Positions 8,381-17,703 of a DNA stretch of 64,000 bases are shown here, in pieces. A model generated the notes under the pieces. The model did no database searches and had not been told where the DNA came from. It saw only the letters and a program-made list of their open reading frames with translations. Each line of letters begins with the position of its first letter. Position 1 is the first letter of the stretch. Source of the DNA: Lachnospiraceae bacterium NK4A144. GTDB lineage: Bacteria; Bacillota; Clostridia; Lachnospirales; Lachnospiraceae. Made by a program: the position numbers and the translations under genes. The stretch is taken from NCBI GenBank assembly GCA_000424365.1, contig AUJT01000022.1, positions 1 to 64,000 on the forward strand, written 5' to 3'.

Positions 8381-8422
8381 AAAACGACAAAACGCCCCAC
8401 TTGAAATACATCAAGTGAGGCG
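8381..8422 (-). terminator. Terminator between secG and rnr
   Basis: A twelve-base stem on the minus strand (CGCCTCACTTGA with TCAAGTGGGGCG, one G-U pair) is followed by TTTTGTCGTTTT. The interrupted U-run suggests partial read-through into rnr and smpB, since no separate promoter for rnr is evident. Confidence 0.65.
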
Positions 8423-8438
8423 CCGTAAACTCATATGA

Positions 8439-8669
8439 TCAAAACAGCTTCATATTGAGAAGAACAGAAAGGATAACGAAAAGAGCAGCCAGAACTCTGG
8501 TTCCCTTAACCATCATACCCTCCATAGAATGTCCTTTAATCTTTCCCCAATAGGAATCTGCCGCACCCTGAATCGCACCAAGACCTGCAGATTTACCTTC
8601 CTGCATCAGAACGATTGCTGTAAGCGCCACACAAATAAGCATAAATGCAACTGTAACAACGATTCTCAT
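8439..8669 (-). CDS. secG: Preprotein translocase subunit SecG
   Basis: A 76-residue inner-membrane protein with two hydrophobic helices (residues ~3-22 and ~56-74) joined by a Gly-rich loop with LMQEGKSAGLGAIQG, the family hallmark. It assists SecYEG-mediated export. AAGGAG lies six bases before the ATG. It sits between gpmI and rnr, a common clostridial arrangement. Confidence 0.93.
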   Translation of the reverse strand: MRIVVTVAFMLICVALTAIVLMQEGKSAGLGAIQGAADSYWGKIKGHSMEGMMVKGTRVLAALFVILSVLLNMKLF

Positions 8670-8727
8670 GGAAACTCCTTAACCTAACGGGTATCTCCCC
8701 CGAGTAATTCATATGCTAAACATCGAA

Positions 8728-8756
8728 ATATTATCACAATCCCGAAATAAATGCAA
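8728..8756 (-). promoter_or_regulatory. Promoter upstream of secG
   Basis: TTGCAT-N17-TAATAT on the minus strand in the 90-base gap between gpmI and secG. It would give secG-rnr-smpB expression independent of gpmI. Confidence 0.6.
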
Positions 8757-8759
8757 GTC

Positions 8760-10307
8760 TTATGCCTTCTTTACAAGAAGAGACTCTCCTGTCATTTCTG
8801 CCGGTTTCTCATAACCCATACACTCGATAAGTGTAGGAACGATATCGCAAAGCTTACCGTTCTCTTTAAGAGTGTATTCAGGATCATAATTCACAAGAAT
8901 GAACGGAACCGGATTTGTTGTATGTGCTGTATAAGGCTCACCTGTCTCATAATCAACAAGCTGCTCTGCATTACCATGATCAGCACAGATGAACATAACT
9001 CCGTCAACTTCTTTCAGTGCCTCGACAGCCTTTCCTACGCACTCATCAACAGTCTCTACTGCCTTGATAGCTGCTTCTTCAACACCTGTATGTCCAACCA
9101 TGTCAGGGTTTGCGAAGTTGATCACGATCACATCATATTTCTCAGAACGGATCGCATCACAAAGCTTATCACACACTTCCGGCGCGCTCATCTGAGGCTT
9201 CAGATCATATGTCGGAACATCCTTAGGGCTGTTTACGAGAACACGATCTTCTCCTTCATTCGGCTTTTCCACACCACCATTAAAGAAGAATGTTACGTGT
9301 GCATACTTCTCTGTTTCAGCGATTCTCGCCTGCTTCATATTATGTGCAGCGAGCCATTCACCGAATGTATTGGTAACTTCCTGCTTCTTGAACGCGATCT
9401 CCTTATTAGGAATAAGTGGATCATATTCTGTAAAGCATACAAAAGCAACATTCTTACGAGCGCCACGATCAAACTTGTCGAAATCATCATCGCAGAAGCA
9501 ATGTGTGATCTCACGCGCGCGGTCAGGACGGAAATTGAAGAATATGATAGAATCTCCGTCTGCGATAAGTGCAACAGGCTTGCCATCCTTCTTTACAGCA
9601 AAAGGAACTACAAATTCATCAGTAACATCCTGATCATAAGAAGCCTGGATACCTTCTACAGCACCTGCTGCCTCGTTTCCAAGACCTTCTGTCATGCAGC
9701 GATATGCCTTCTCAACACGATCGTAGTTATTGTCACGATCCATTGCATAATAACGACCAGCAACAGATGCAACCTCTCCTACTCCGATTTCCTTCATCTT
9801 TGCCTCAAGCTCAGCTACAAAATCCTTACCTGATGCAGGCGGTGTGTCACGTCCATCGAGGAAGCAGTGAACATAAACCTTTGTAAGTCCCTCTTTCTTT
9901 GCGAGCTCAAGAAGTCCATAGATATGTGAATTATGGCTATGAACACCACCATCAGAAACAAGACCGAATAAATGAAGAGCACTATCATTCTTTTTGCAGT
10001 TTTCTACTGCGCTCATCAGTGCTTCATTGCTAAAGAAATCGCCATCTTCAATGGACTTGGTGATTCGAGTAAGTTCCTGATAGATAATACGTCCGGCACC
10101 CATGTTCATGTGACCTACCTCAGAGTTACCCATCTGGCCATCCGGAAGTCCTACAGCAAGTCCACTGGCATATCCCTTAACATAAGGATATTCCTTCATA
10201 AGCTTATCCATTACCGGTGTCTTTGCCTCATATACAGCATTATGATCCTTTCTTTCATTAAGACCATAACCATCCATGATCAGAAGTACTGCTGGCTTTT
10301 TTCCCAT
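8760..10307 (-). CDS. gpmI: 2,3-bisphosphoglycerate-independent phosphoglycerate mutase
   Basis: A 515-residue manganese-dependent glycolytic enzyme interconverting 3- and 2-phosphoglycerate in the cytosol. It carries the metal-binding LLIMDGYG near the N-terminus, the catalytic serine in GNSEVGHMNMGAG, substrate residues in GRDTPPASG and GRYYAMDRDNN, and C-terminal metal ligands in NPDMVGHTG and CADHGNAEQ. Length is standard. AAGGAGC precedes the ATG. The other glycolytic genes that often accompany it (gap, pgk, tpiA, eno) are not in this window. Confidence 0.97.
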   Translation of the reverse strand: MGKKPAVLLIMDGYGLNERKDHNAVYEAKTPVMDKLMKEYPYVKGYASGLAVGLPDGQMGNSEVGHMNMGAGRIIYQELTRITKSIEDGDFFSNEALMSAVENCKKNDSALHLFGLVSDGGVHSHNSHIYGLLELAKKEGLTKVYVHCFLDGRDTPPASGKDFVAELEAKMKEIGVGEVASVAGRYYAMDRDNNYDRVEKAYRCMTEGLGNEAAGAVEGIQASYDQDVTDEFVVPFAVKKDGKPVALIADGDSIIFFNFRPDRAREITHCFCDDDFDKFDRGARKNVAFVCFTEYDPLIPNKEIAFKKQEVTNTFGEWLAAHNMKQARIAETEKYAHVTFFFNGGVEKPNEGEDRVLVNSPKDVPTYDLKPQMSAPEVCDKLCDAIRSEKYDVIVINFANPDMVGHTGVEEAAIKAVETVDECVGKAVEALKEVDGVMFICADHGNAEQLVDYETGEPYTAHTTNPVPFILVNYDPEYTLKENGKLCDIVPTLIECMGYEKPAEMTGESLLVKKA

Positions 10308-10346
10308 AATTTTGCTCCTTTGAAACTTTAGTAATACGCAGAAAAA

Positions 10347-11915
10347 TTAATTTTTTCCGCTTCCTTCATGATACTCTTTTTCTGTGTTGACATTCCAGAT
10401 AGCTGACTTATCTTTTTTACCTGACAGGATAGCATCTACTGTAAGGAAAGAAGTCATCATCGAATGATCTATATTGTTATATCGGTGCTGGCCGTTTCTT
10501 CCAACACAGTAAAGGTTTGAAAAGCTGTTTAAGTAGTCAACAACCTCATCTATTCTATCATAAGTGTCAAAATATGCGGGATATGCTTTTTTAACCCTTT
10601 CAACATGTGAATCGAGCACATCATCTGCACTATCGATCATGCCCATCTTGACCACTTCGCTGATAGCAAATCTTGTAAACTGCTCGTCTGTCAGGCTCCA
10701 AAGGCGATCGCCTTCATTTGCAAAATACTCAAGTCCTACCCAGACCGTATTTTTCAGATCCTTAACAAGATACGGAGACCAGTTATTATATATCTGAAAA
10801 CGTCCAAGTTTAACATTTCTGTCATGAACATAGACCCAGTTATCAGGAACAATGTTTCCGACAGTCCTTACCTTAGTCTTATTTTCAAGATTAAGCTTTG
10901 GAACGAGTATTCCAAGAGTCATATAATCGCGATAAGGAAGACCTGCAGCAACCTCAGCAATGCCTCGCGGAACATTGTTCATTCCTCCAACAAGATCCTT
11001 TATCGGCATGGATGAGATAACATAATCACCATCCATTGTCTGTTTCTCACCGTTGTGCTCATAATTCACACTCTTCGCTTCATGTGATTCAGGATCCACT
11101 GTGACTCCACACACTCTTGCATGGCGAAGAATAACACCACCCATTTTCTCTATATCAGAGGCTGTAACATCCCATAATTCTCCGGGGCCAAGTTTTGGAT
11201 ATGAGAACGATTCTATTAGTGATGTTTCAACATGCCGATTCTTTTTATTGGGAAGCATCTTTGAGAACACATCCTTGATAATGGCAACGATAGAAAGCCC
11301 TTTTACTCTCTGAGCGCCCCAGCTGGGATCAATGTCTCTCGGATGTCTGCCCCACAGATTTTCAGTGTAATGCTCAAAGAACATCGAATAAAGTTTTTTT
11401 CCAAATCTGTTTATATAAAAATCCTCAAGAGAATTTTCCGTTCTCTTATGAAATACAGAGAACATGTATGAAAATCCGACTTCGATCGTATTCTTAAGTC
11501 CCATATTTATAAAGGTCTCAGGTTTCAGACTGATCGGATAATCAAAAAATCTGGAATTAAAATAAATTCTGGAAATTCTGTTTCTGTTCAACATGACACG
11601 ATCTTCTTTTTCCGGATCCGGACCGCCTGCCTTAAGCGACTTCTTATTTCCAAGAATAATATCGTCGTAAGCAGGTTTTCCCTGCATAGGAAGCATCATT
11701 TCCCACCAGTCATTTACTCTTTTGACCTTGGAGAAAAACCGATGTCCACCCATATCCATACGGTTTCCCTTATAATTGACTGTTTTGGAAATACCTCCCA
11801 TGTCACCACTTTCTTCAAAGACAGTGACCTGATATTCTCCGCCGCCCCGCTTAAGAATGTCATATGCTGCTGTTAATCCGGCAGGACCGGCGCCGATGAT
11901 CAGAACCTTTTTCAT
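10347..11915 (-). CDS. FAD-dependent oxidoreductase, UDP-galactopyranose-mutase/amine-oxidase-like
   Basis: A 522-residue flavoprotein with an N-terminal FAD-binding Rossmann motif ([16 protein letters not shown]), the GGHRFF motif and a C-terminal [13 protein letters not shown] segment of the kind that contacts the flavin. The overall pattern fits the family annotated as protoporphyrinogen-oxidase-like or UDP-galactopyranose-mutase-like NAD(P)/FAD proteins, which in bacteria often act in glycan biosynthesis. The exact substrate cannot be told. It lies between rpe and gpmI on the same strand with gaps of about 38 bases, so co-transcription is likely. AAAGG precedes the ATG. Confidence 0.82.
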   Translation of the reverse strand: MKKVLIIGAGPAGLTAAYDILKRGGGEYQVTVFEESGDMGGISKTVNYKGNRMDMGGHRFFSKVKRVNDWWEMMLPMQGKPAYDDIILGNKKSLKAGGPDPEKEDRVMLNRNRISRIYFNSRFFDYPISLKPETFINMGLKNTIEVGFSYMFSVFHKRTENSLEDFYINRFGKKLYSMFFEHYTENLWGRHPRDIDPSWGAQRVKGLSIVAIIKDVFSKMLPNKKNRHVETSLIESFSYPKLGPGELWDVTASDIEKMGGVILRHARVCGVTVDPESHEAKSVNYEHNGEKQTMDGDYVISSMPIKDLVGGMNNVPRGIAEVAAGLPYRDYMTLGILVPKLNLENKTKVRTVGNIVPDNWVYVHDRNVKLGRFQIYNNWSPYLVKDLKNTVWVGLEYFANEGDRLWSLTDEQFTRFAISEVVKMGMIDSADDVLDSHVERVKKAYPAYFDTYDRIDEVVDYLNSFSNLYCVGRNGQHRYNNIDHSMMTSFLTVDAILSGKKDKSAIWNVNTEKEYHEGSGKN

Positions 11916-11953
11916 ATTACTAACCTTTCAAAATACGATTTTTGCCTTATTTA

Positions 11954-12613
11954 TCAAAGGCATTTTTCTTTGAGCACTCTCAGATTTTCTGCTGTATTTC
12001 CCTCAAAAACAGCCGATCCCATAACGAGAATATCTGCTCCGGCTTCTTTTACTATATCAATAGTCGATGAATTTATTCCTCCGTCAACCTGAATCGGTAT
12101 ATCAAGACCAAGTGCATTGATCCGTGATCTCATCTCACGTATTTTTTCTGTACTGCTCTCAATATATTTCTGACCGCCAAATCCCGGCTGAACTGTCATG
12201 ATGAGAACAAGATCCAGGCTTTTTAAGAGTTCATCAGAAATTGCAGAGACCGGTGTTTCAGGCTTAATGGAAAGGCCTGCCTTTTTCCCACAGTCATGGA
12301 TCATTGCTATTGCCGCCATAGCATCATCAACAGCTTCAAGATGTACTGTAATGCCGTCAGCTCCACATTCAGCCATTTCTTTGATGTAACGCTCAGGCTT
12401 TGTAACCATCATATGCACATCAAAAAAGATCTTTGCATTCTTACGTATGGATCTGATCACAGGCATTCCAAATGAAATACTTGGAACAAATACGCCATCC
12501 ATAACATCAACATGAAGCAGATCTGCTCCCCCAACTTCCACATCATGAATTTCTTTGCCCAGCTCATTAAAATCTGCTGACAGTATTGAAGGCGCGATCT
12601 TCACCTTTGCCAT
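11954..12613 (-). CDS. rpe: Ribulose-phosphate 3-epimerase
   Basis: A 219-residue TIM barrel of the pentose phosphate pathway, interconverting ribulose 5-phosphate and xylulose 5-phosphate. Motifs are IAPSILSADF, HVDVMDGVFVPSISFG, VHMMVTKPERY and MTVQPGFGGQ, including the metal-binding His and Asp residues. It follows rsgA as in Bacillus subtilis. GGAGG lies seven bases before the ATG. Confidence 0.97.
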   Translation of the reverse strand: MAKVKIAPSILSADFNELGKEIHDVEVGGADLLHVDVMDGVFVPSISFGMPVIRSIRKNAKIFFDVHMMVTKPERYIKEMAECGADGITVHLEAVDDAMAAIAMIHDCGKKAGLSIKPETPVSAISDELLKSLDLVLIMTVQPGFGGQKYIESSTEKIREMRSRINALGLDIPIQVDGGINSSTIDIVKEAGADILVMGSAVFEGNTAENLRVLKEKCL

Positions 12614-12650
12614 GTCCTGTTCCTCCCAAAACCAAAACTATATCTACAAA

Positions 12651-13565
12651 TCAGTATTTTTTTCTTTGTTTTAATTCTTCAAAAAACGACACATATGATT
12701 TATATCGTTCTTCCGAGAATTTACCATTTTCGAGGGCCTCACGTACCGCACAGTTAGGCTCATGAACGTGCACGCAACTATTAAAATAACAGTTTCCTCT
12801 GTATTCATCAAATTCCGGAAAGTATTTTTCCAGTTCTTCCGCCTCAAGATCCGGAAGCATTAACGAAGAAAAACCCGGTGTATCGATTATATAAGAATCA
12901 GGTGCGATCCTTAGTAATTCTACATGACGTGTTGTTTGTTTTCCTCTTCGGATCTTATGACTTATCTCGCCTGTTTCCATAGCCTGTTTACCGGATAACT
13001 CATTAACGATAGATGACTTTCCCACGCCTGACGGACCTGCAACAGTAGTCGTTTTTCCCTCAAGCATTTTTTTTAACTCATCTATACCTGATCCGTCGGA
13101 ACAGCTCGTAAAATGGATCGTTACTCCTGCATCACGATAGTTTTCCTTTAAGCGTTCCATTTCTTCATCATATGCCAGATCCTCTTTGTTAAAATTCAGA
13201 ATAACCGGCAGTGAGGAAACCTTCATAAGCAGCAAAAAGCGATCAAGCAGATCAGGTATCGGATCCGGATTTTTAACGGCAAATATTACCAATGCCTGAT
13301 CCACATTAGCTACTGAGGGTCTCACCAGCGAATTTTTCCTTGGTAAAAGTGCTGTGACATTACCCTCAACATCCTCTGTTTCCGTAAGTTCAAACTCAAC
13401 CCGGTCTCCAACCAGCGGTTTCATTCCATTTTTCCGGAAAACTCCGCGAGCCCTGCATTGATAGGTCGCTCCACCCGAAAGCGGAGCGACCGGAAGTACT
13501 TCATCATTATCAGGTATTACATAATAAAATCCTGCAAGCGACTTCAAAATTCTTCCGCGCGCCAT
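12651..13565 (-). CDS. rsgA: Ribosome small subunit-dependent GTPase A
   Basis: A 304-residue circularly permuted GTPase in late 30S assembly. An N-terminal OB fold is followed by G4 (NFNKEDL), the Walker A P-loop (AGPSGVGKSSIVN) and G3 (DTPGF) in the permuted order. A C-terminal zinc knuckle with C-x-x-x-x-C-x-H-x-x-x-x-x-C spacing (NCYFNSCVHVHEPNC) follows. GGAGG lies five bases upstream of the start. It begins nine bases after the prkC stop. Confidence 0.97.
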   Translation of the reverse strand: MARGRILKSLAGFYYVIPDNDEVLPVAPLSGGATYQCRARGVFRKNGMKPLVGDRVEFELTETEDVEGNVTALLPRKNSLVRPSVANVDQALVIFAVKNPDPIPDLLDRFLLLMKVSSLPVILNFNKEDLAYDEEMERLKENYRDAGVTIHFTSCSDGSGIDELKKMLEGKTTTVAGPSGVGKSSIVNELSGKQAMETGEISHKIRRGKQTTRHVELLRIAPDSYIIDTPGFSSLMLPDLEAEELEKYFPEFDEYRGNCYFNSCVHVHEPNCAVREALENGKFSEERYKSYVSFFEELKQRKKY

Positions 13566-13574
13566 GAAGCCTCC

Positions 13575-15848
13575 TTATTCTGCAGTAAATGTCAACGTCT
13601 GATTGACACTCTTCGGAACAGTTGTCGTATCCTGAACAATGTTTCCATTGTCATCCTCATATGCATTTCCTGTCTGAGTGACAGTGTAATTAACAGTAAG
13701 AACTCCGCTCGGTGCCGTTGTACCTGAAATAGTTATGGCTGCCGGGAATGAACTAACTGTCGCATTATATAAAACGGAATTATCGACAGATGATGTAACC
13801 GTAAGTGTTGCTGCTGTTCCCTGCACATATTCAGGTGGTGCGGATATACTGAATGTTCCGCCGTATTTTGCAGCTCCCTTACTTACAACAAAACTAACTG
13901 TAGTATTTCCATCTACTGTTGTTCCGGATGTAGGAGTCTGTGAAATAACGATTCCGGCTGCTATCGTGCTGCTATATTCCTCTGTTACTTCACCGAAAGA
14001 TATATCTGTAGCAGCAAGGGCAGCCTTTGCTGCGATCTCCGTTAATCCAACAAGATTAGGCACTGTTTTAGAAGCAGCAGCCTTACCTGTACTGATCACT
14101 ACAGTAACATCACTTCCACTACCCGCACTTGTTCCTGCGTCAGGTGACTGAGAAATAACTTTTCCCTCCGCAACTGTATCACTGGCAGCTTCTGTTTCCT
14201 TCATATTGAAGCCTGCCGCTTCTATAGCGACCTTTGCTTCTGCCTTAGATAATCCGGTAACATCCGGAATTGCTGATCCTTCGCTTCCCGAACTTACCGC
14301 AAGGATCACCGTGCTGCCTGATGGAATTTCAGTTCCCGCCTGCAGCGTATTTCCATCCTCATCAGCAACAGAGATTACTTTTCCCTTTTCAACACTGTCA
14401 GACGGAACATTTTCACTCGTAACAACAAATCCCTGTGCTGTGAGCTGCGTCTTTGCATCGGCAAAAACAAGTCCTGTTACATCCTTCAGAGTTACCTTTG
14501 CCCCCTGTTCTGTGGCTTCAGTAGGATCTGTAAGCTTATCTGAACTTTTGGATGTCAGCCCCTTAATCTTTCCGATAAGGACAATTATGATCACAACAAT
14601 TATGAGTGCAGCAACAACTCCAAGAACTGTCATTATTTTCTGAAGTCTCGGATCCATATCATCATCATCGTCATCTTCATCATCGTCGTCTTCAAAACGA
14701 CTGCGTTTATTAACTGCACGACGTGCTTTTCTACTTTCTTCCTCTTCTGCCGCACGTCTGGATCTTGCAGCCTTTTTCTTTCGATCCGGCTCGTCCTTTC
14801 GTGCTTTTTTGCGTTTCCTTACCGGCTCTTCATCATCATATTCATCTTCATCAGGCTCATCATCCCTGTCATAACGATCTTTACGCTTTGAAGAATATGC
14901 CTTAAGAATATCCTCATTAAGGTCTATTGAACCGGTTCCACGCCTTATATCCTTTGTTTCACGCTCAGTGACCATCTTGGTTGCACCGTTAAGTCCACCC
15001 ATTGGTATTCTCTGAACAAAGTTCTCATCCGGGGAAACCAGTGACTTCTTCAGATCTGTGATCAGATCAGTCATGGACGTATAACGTCTGTCAGGATTCT
15101 TTTCACAGCACTTGTAGATAATTTGCTGAACGCTTACCGGAACATCGTCAACATACACTCTTGGATCCGGAATAGGCTCCTGTATCTGTTTGATAGCTAT
15201 AGCAACAGTTGTCTCACCGTCAAACGGCACACGGCCTGTAACCATCTCAAAAAGTACTATACCGAGTGAATAAATATCACTCTTTTCATCGGAATATCCG
15301 CCTCTTGCCTGCTCAGGAGAAGTGTAATGAACGGATCCCATTACGTTTGAAGTAATAGTATCACTCGTTGCCGCACGAGCGATTCCGAAATCAGTAACTT
15401 TTACTTTTCCCTCTTTTGAAATAATGATATTCTGCGGCTTCACATCACGATGTATTACATGATTCATATGGGCCGTCTCGAGTCCCATTGAAACCTGAAT
15501 AGCAATACTGATAGCTTCCTTTACTGAGAGTCTCAGTTTCTTTTCTATGTAATGCTTTAAAGTGATGCCTTCAACAAATTCCATCACTATATAGTAAAGC
15601 CCGTATTCTTCACCAACATCGTATACGTTTACAATATTCGGATGAACCAGTCCGGCTGCAGACTGAGCCTCTGTCCGAAATTTTGCAACAAAGTTTTTAT
15701 TTTCGGAAAACTCATGCTTAAGGATCTTAACAGCGACAAAACGATTCAATTTATGATCCATTGCCTTGTAGACATCCGACATTCCGCCGGCACCTACTTT
15801 GCTGATAATCTCATATCGCTCTGCGAGCATCATTCCTTCTTTTACCAT
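13575..15848 (-). CDS. prkC: PASTA-domain serine/threonine kinase PrkC/Stk
   Basis: A 757-residue membrane kinase that senses peptidoglycan fragments. The kinase domain (about 10-275) has the P-loop region GAGGMSDVY, Lys41, the catalytic loop HRDVKPQN (Asp135) and DFG (153-155). A long charged juxtamembrane linker (about 320-400) alternates Asp/Glu and Arg/Lys runs. One transmembrane helix lies at ~405-426. Outside are three PASTA repeats (~451-519, 525-588, 594-657) and an extra ~100-residue beta-rich Ser/Thr C-terminal domain. The start is ATG 15848 with AGGAGC upstream. The phosphatase gene stp precedes it. Confidence 0.96.
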   Translation of the reverse strand: MVKEGMMLAERYEIISKVGAGGMSDVYKAMDHKLNRFVAVKILKHEFSENKNFVAKFRTEAQSAAGLVHPNIVNVYDVGEEYGLYYIVMEFVEGITLKHYIEKKLRLSVKEAISIAIQVSMGLETAHMNHVIHRDVKPQNIIISKEGKVKVTDFGIARAATSDTITSNVMGSVHYTSPEQARGGYSDEKSDIYSLGIVLFEMVTGRVPFDGETTVAIAIKQIQEPIPDPRVYVDDVPVSVQQIIYKCCEKNPDRRYTSMTDLITDLKKSLVSPDENFVQRIPMGGLNGATKMVTERETKDIRRGTGSIDLNEDILKAYSSKRKDRYDRDDEPDEDEYDDEEPVRKRKKARKDEPDRKKKAARSRRAAEEEESRKARRAVNKRSRFEDDDDEDDDDDDMDPRLQKIMTVLGVVAALIIVVIIIVLIGKIKGLTSKSSDKLTDPTEATEQGAKVTLKDVTGLVFADAKTQLTAQGFVVTSENVPSDSVEKGKVISVADEDGNTLQAGTEIPSGSTVILAVSSGSEGSAIPDVTGLSKAEAKVAIEAAGFNMKETEAASDTVAEGKVISQSPDAGTSAGSGSDVTVVISTGKAAASKTVPNLVGLTEIAAKAALAATDISFGEVTEEYSSTIAAGIVISQTPTSGTTVDGNTTVSFVVSKGAAKYGGTFSISAPPEYVQGTAATLTVTSSVDNSVLYNATVSSFPAAITISGTTAPSGVLTVNYTVTQTGNAYEDDNGNIVQDTTTVPKSVNQTLTFTAE

Positions 15849-15902
15849 TTATCTCAAGCTCCTAATATGAAAGCCACCTATCAAACGCTGACTTACGGAT
15901 TT

Positions 15903-16637
15903 TTAATATTCTATAAAAGGTTCTATCACAATTACACCAATGTTATCACGACCGCCGTTTTCATTGGCTGCATTGATCAACGCCTCTGTCTTGCTGACAA
16001 CATCTCCCTCACGATCCATGATCATTCTCATATCCTGATCTTCAACCATGTTGGATAATCCATCAGTGCACATAAGCACAGTATCCCCTTCCCGGAGTTT
16101 CAGATCAAAAAAATCAACTTTCAGATCTTCAACCGCGCCTATCGCTCTTGTGATTATATTTTTATCTGGATGAACTCTTGCTTCATACCGGTCTAATTTA
16201 CCTGCAAGAACCATTTCTTCTACCAATGAATGATCTCTGGTGATCTGAACAATATCATCATTTACCAGATAAAGTCGGCTGTCACCGACATTTGCGACAT
16301 AGAGATATCCATCCACTATTGTCGCTACAACAATGGTCGTTCCCATTCCTTCATAGTCTGGATTCTTCCGCGCTTCACGGATCAGTGCATGATTTGCTTT
16401 TTCAATCGCACTTCTTATGATTTTGATTGGATTATCTTGATCCGAACTGGTAATCTCACGAACGACAAACTTTGTCGTAAAAGAAGAAGCGTAATCGCCG
16501 GCATTATGACCACCCATGCCGTCGGCCACTATAAACAGATTCGGGAGTTTTCCGACCGATGTCTCAGACGTATAGACATAGTCCTGATTGACCTGTCTTT
16601 TTCTGCCCACGTCCGTAGCAGAAAATGTTTTCAGCAT
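15903..16637 (-). CDS. stp: PP2C-type serine/threonine phosphatase Stp/PrpC
   Basis: A 244-residue Mg/Mn-dependent phosphatase that reverses PrkC phosphorylation. Metal-binding motifs are DGMGGHNAGDYAS, GDSRLY, TDGLSNMV and GRDNIGVI. Size is normal for the stand-alone bacterial form. It overlaps the end of rlmN by seven bases and has GGAGG upstream. Confidence 0.96.
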   Translation of the reverse strand: MLKTFSATDVGRKRQVNQDYVYTSETSVGKLPNLFIVADGMGGHNAGDYASSFTTKFVVREITSSDQDNPIKIIRSAIEKANHALIREARKNPDYEGMGTTIVVATIVDGYLYVANVGDSRLYLVNDDIVQITRDHSLVEEMVLAGKLDRYEARVHPDKNIITRAIGAVEDLKVDFFDLKLREGDTVLMCTDGLSNMVEDQDMRMIMDREGDVVSKTEALINAANENGGRDNIGVIVIEPFIEY

Positions 16638-17677
16638 GAAACGTGTTCCTCCATGTGTTTCCTCCGGAGCTGCCCACAGGCGCCATCGATATCTTTCCCC
16701 ATTTCCCTTCTAATAGTAACATTAATTCTGTTTTTTTCAAGTTTCGATTTAAAGCGCTGAATCCGCTCTGCATCTGACCTTACGAAAGATCGCTCCTTGA
16801 TCGGATTTACAGGGATCAGATTCACGTGCGCATTAAGACCCGAAATAAGTGCTATCAGTTCTTCCGCTTCTGTATCAGAATCATTTTGTCCGGCAGTCAA
16901 AGCATACTCGAATGTGATCCTGCGTCCGGTCTTTTCAAAGTAATATTTGCAAGCCGGGATCACCTCAGAGAGAGAATACTTATTGGCTATAGGCATCAAT
17001 TTTCTTCTCTTTTCATCAGTCGGTGCATGGAGTGAAAGCGCAAGAGTTATTTCAAAGCCCTCGTCTGCAAGCCTGTACATCTGTGGGACAAGACCACAGG
17101 TACTTACTGTGATATGTCTGCCGCTGATATTTAAACCATTTTCATCGGTTATCATTCGGATAAACTTAACCAGATTATCATAATTATCCAACGGTTCACC
17201 GCTGCCCATGACAACTATATTGCTTACTCTGATTCCCATCTCACTCTGGATCTTATATACTTCATCCAGCATTTCTCCTGGGGTCAGAGAACGGACACAA
17301 CCATCAAGTGTTGACGCACAAAATCTGCATCCCATTTTACAGCCAACCTGCGATGAGATGCATACAGATGCCCAGTCCTTGTACTTCATCCATACACTTT
17401 CGATAACATTTCCATCATCTAAGCCGAACAAAAACTTTCTGGTTCCGTCTATCGCTGACACCTGAACATCTACTACCTCCAATGAAGTCATCGTAAATTC
17501 TTCTGCCAGTCTGCTTCTTAACCCTTTAGGAAGGTTTGTCATTTCATCAAGTGAGCGAGCAAGTTTAACATGCATCCAGTCATAGAGCTGACGTGCACGA
17601 AACTTTTTTTCTCCAAGTGATAAGATAACCTCTGTAAGTTCATCGATTGTCAGTGATTTAAGATCCCTTTTTGTCAT
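16631..17677 (-). CDS. rlmN: 23S rRNA/tRNA adenine-C2 methyltransferase
   Basis: A 348-residue radical-SAM enzyme that methylates A2503 of 23S rRNA and A37 of some tRNAs. The iron-sulfur motif is C-x3-C-x2-C in CKMGCRFCAS, SAM-binding features include GSGEPLDNYDN, and a C-terminal Cys in DGACGQL is the methyl-carrying residue. AAAGGA precedes the ATG. Confidence 0.96.
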   Translation of the reverse strand: MTKRDLKSLTIDELTEVILSLGEKKFRARQLYDWMHVKLARSLDEMTNLPKGLRSRLAEEFTMTSLEVVDVQVSAIDGTRKFLFGLDDGNVIESVWMKYKDWASVCISSQVGCKMGCRFCASTLDGCVRSLTPGEMLDEVYKIQSEMGIRVSNIVVMGSGEPLDNYDNLVKFIRMITDENGLNISGRHITVSTCGLVPQMYRLADEGFEITLALSLHAPTDEKRRKLMPIANKYSLSEVIPACKYYFEKTGRRITFEYALTAGQNDSDTEAEELIALISGLNAHVNLIPVNPIKERSFVRSDAERIQRFKSKLEKNRINVTIRREMGKDIDGACGQLRRKHMEEHVSC

Positions 17678-17703
17678 ATATTTCCTTTACTGTATCCAAA
17701 AGA

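Noticed and set aside
8352-8414. N-terminal extension of RNase R
   Set aside because: The extension would be translated from the stem of the secG terminator, and a good GGAGAAG site precedes ATG 8351.
8751-9833. A 360-codon open frame on the plus strand opposite gpmI
   Set aside because: It lies wholly antisense to a clearly conserved enzyme, is Cys/Ile-rich with no recognisable domain, and lacks a ribosome binding site. It is a codon-usage shadow.
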